Assembly (NCBI RefSeq): GCF_007752345.1
Contig: NZ_CP036299.1
Coordinates: 4,932,001-4,996,000, forward strand
DNA: 64,000 nucleotides
Direction of reading: 5' to 3'
Source of the DNA: Planctopirus ephydatiae
GTDB taxonomy: Bacteria; Planctomycetota; Planctomycetia; Planctomycetales; Planctomycetaceae
In this document: in pieces, positions 63,098 through 64,000 of the stretch
Numbering within the stretch: the first letter of the stretch is position 1
How the letters are laid out: the number at the start of each line of letters is the position of its first letter
Notes under the pieces: model-generated
What the model was told of the DNA's origin: nothing
The model's database searches: none
What the model saw: only the letters and a program-made list of their open reading frames with translations
Position numbers and translations under genes: made by a program

Positions 63098-64000
63098 CTA
63101 CGGGATTGAGTCGCCACGCAAGGCTTGACCTGTCAGGCTGGCTGGGTTCTGGCGAAGATCGTGCTGGCTGCCCCAGGCCACGAGTTGTCCTCCCTGTAGG
63201 CCGGCACCGGGGCCCAGGTCGAGAATCTGATGGGCAGCCCGGATGACGTCCAGGTGATGTTCGACCACCAGCAGCAGATGCCCCGCCGCCACCAGCCGGT
63301 CAAAAACTTTCAGCAAGGCCTGCACGTCGGCAGGATGCAATCCGGTGGTCGGTTCATCGAGAGCAAAGCAGCGCTGGCCTTGAAAATCGGGGCGTGCGAG
63401 GTAACTGGCCAGACGGATTCGCTGAGCTTCTCCTGTCGAGACCGTGCGCATGGGCTGGCCCAGTTTCAGATATCCTAATCCCAGTTCACAAAACAGATGT
63501 AACGGACGGGCCAGCCGCTCAAAGTTCGCAAAGAACTCGGCGGCTTCAGAGAACTCCATCCGTAAGACATCACCCAGCGATTTCCCACGAAACCGAATGG
63601 CCAGTGTCGCCGGGTTGAAACGATCTCCCGCGCAGGTTTCGCAGGTCGTTTTCCAATCGGGGAGAAAATCGGCTTCCAGGGTCACTTCACCCTGGCCCAG
63701 ACAAACGGGGCAACGAGCCTCAGGGTGCCAGGGGCTGAAGCGTGCGGGGGTAAAGCCTCGCAGTTTGGCATCTTTCGTCGCAGCGTAGATTCTACGCACC
63801 AGATCCCACAGACCGGCCACTGTCATCGGAAAGGACTTCCAGCCACGACCAGCGGGGGATTGACCAATTGTCACGACCTCGATCAGTTCGTCAGGAATCG
63901 TGGTTATCAGATTGCGATTGCCACTGGCAAGAGATTTTGAACCGGGCCGCTGATGTCGAGCATTCAATGCCTGCTGAAGTGCAGGCAAGATCCCTTCCAT
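63098..64000 (-). CDS. UvrA-like ABC ATPase, C-terminal part (5' end beyond window)
   Basis: The visible 300 residues match the C-terminal part of UvrA: the zinc module CPVCLGQG ... CETCAGDRFN, the ABC signature region TVSTGEAQRIRLASYL, Walker B CFALDEPTTGLHP and the H-loop VVEHHLDVI. UvrA recognises DNA damage in nucleotide-excision repair. Signature VSTGEAQ differs from LSGGEAQ of canonical UvrA, so this may be a UvrA paralogue of the UvrA2 type. An ATG falls at the window edge by chance and the gene almost surely continues. Its TAG stop lies inside a REP. Confidence 0.88.
   Translation of the reverse strand: MEGILPALQQALNARHQRPGSKSLASGNRNLITTIPDELIEVVTIGQSPAGRGWKSFPMTVAGLWDLVRRIYAATKDAKLRGFTPARFSPWHPEARCPVCLGQGEVTLEADFLPDWKTTCETCAGDRFNPATLAIRFRGKSLGDVLRMEFSEAAEFFANFERLARPLHLFCELGLGYLKLGQPMRTVSTGEAQRIRLASYLARPDFQGQRCFALDEPTTGLHPADVQALLKVFDRLVAAGHLLLVVEHHLDVIRAAHQILDLGPGAGLQGGQLVAWGSQHDLRQNPASLTGQALRGDSIP

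Noticed and set aside
1-64000. CRISPR array
   Set aside because: I looked for regularly spaced direct repeats of 24-40 bases and found none; the repeats present are irregular dispersed palindromes.

Overview
The window comes from a member of the Planctomycetota, probably order Planctomycetales; the genus cannot be fixed from the sequence. The markers are two planctomycete cytochrome/secreted-protein pairs (DUF1549-DUF1553 with DUF1501, and DUF1592-type with DUF1552), a DUF1559 pseudopilin-like protein, a secreted sulfatase, the hopanoid/squalene gene hpnE, weak or absent Shine-Dalgarno signals, and mixed core and orphan genes with many dispersed hairpin repeats.

Layout. 1-7.1 kb: an edge-cut hypothetical gene and a membrane dual-specificity phosphatase, then on the minus strand the conserved rpsB-tsf-pyrH block followed by trpB-trpA. 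7.3-11.8 kb: a tightly packed minus-strand operon of five envelope genes (MauE-like membrane protein, Cys-rich secreted peptide, two tandem paralogues ending in a tryptophan-rich anchor, DUF1559 pseudopilin). 11.9-29.6 kb: housekeeping and signalling genes (hemC, comF, hpnE, sulfatase, ggt, methyltransferase, a heme-motif histidine kinase paired with an FHA-GAF-SpoIIE phosphatase, a PAP2 phosphatase). 29.9-36.6 kb: a tRNA-Ser(GCU) with its terminator, then an accessory region that I read as an integron cassette array without an integrase (a CALIN). Small orphan genes, an AlbA/Schlafen-type ATPase and a secreted nucleoside hydrolase all point the same way and are separated by sites carrying R'' (RYYYAAC) and R' (GTTRRRY) boxes. 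The first six bases of four cassettes are complementary to the R'' box at their own 3' end. 36.6-57.3 kb: membrane zinc-ribbon protein, DUF1501/DUF1549 pair, degenerate M24 protein, lnt, a toxin-antitoxin pair, a DUF900 lipoprotein, Gfo/Idh/MocA oxidoreductase, a truncated WD40 gene, ilvD, a monooxygenase-fold protein and a sigma-54 activator. 57.3-63.1 kb: a RAYT transposase with at least seven REP palindromes that bracket the DUF1552/DUF1592 pair. 63.1-64 kb: the C-terminal part of a UvrA-like protein running off the right edge.

The features of most interest are the cassette array, the five-gene envelope operon with near-identical W-rich C-termini in tandem paralogues, the RAYT/REP system whose repeats supply or overlap the stop codons of two genes, and a gene-free stretch at about 58.27-58.68 kb that ends in a strong terminator and could encode an RNA. 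All domain names are from recognition of sequence motifs by eye; no database search was run.
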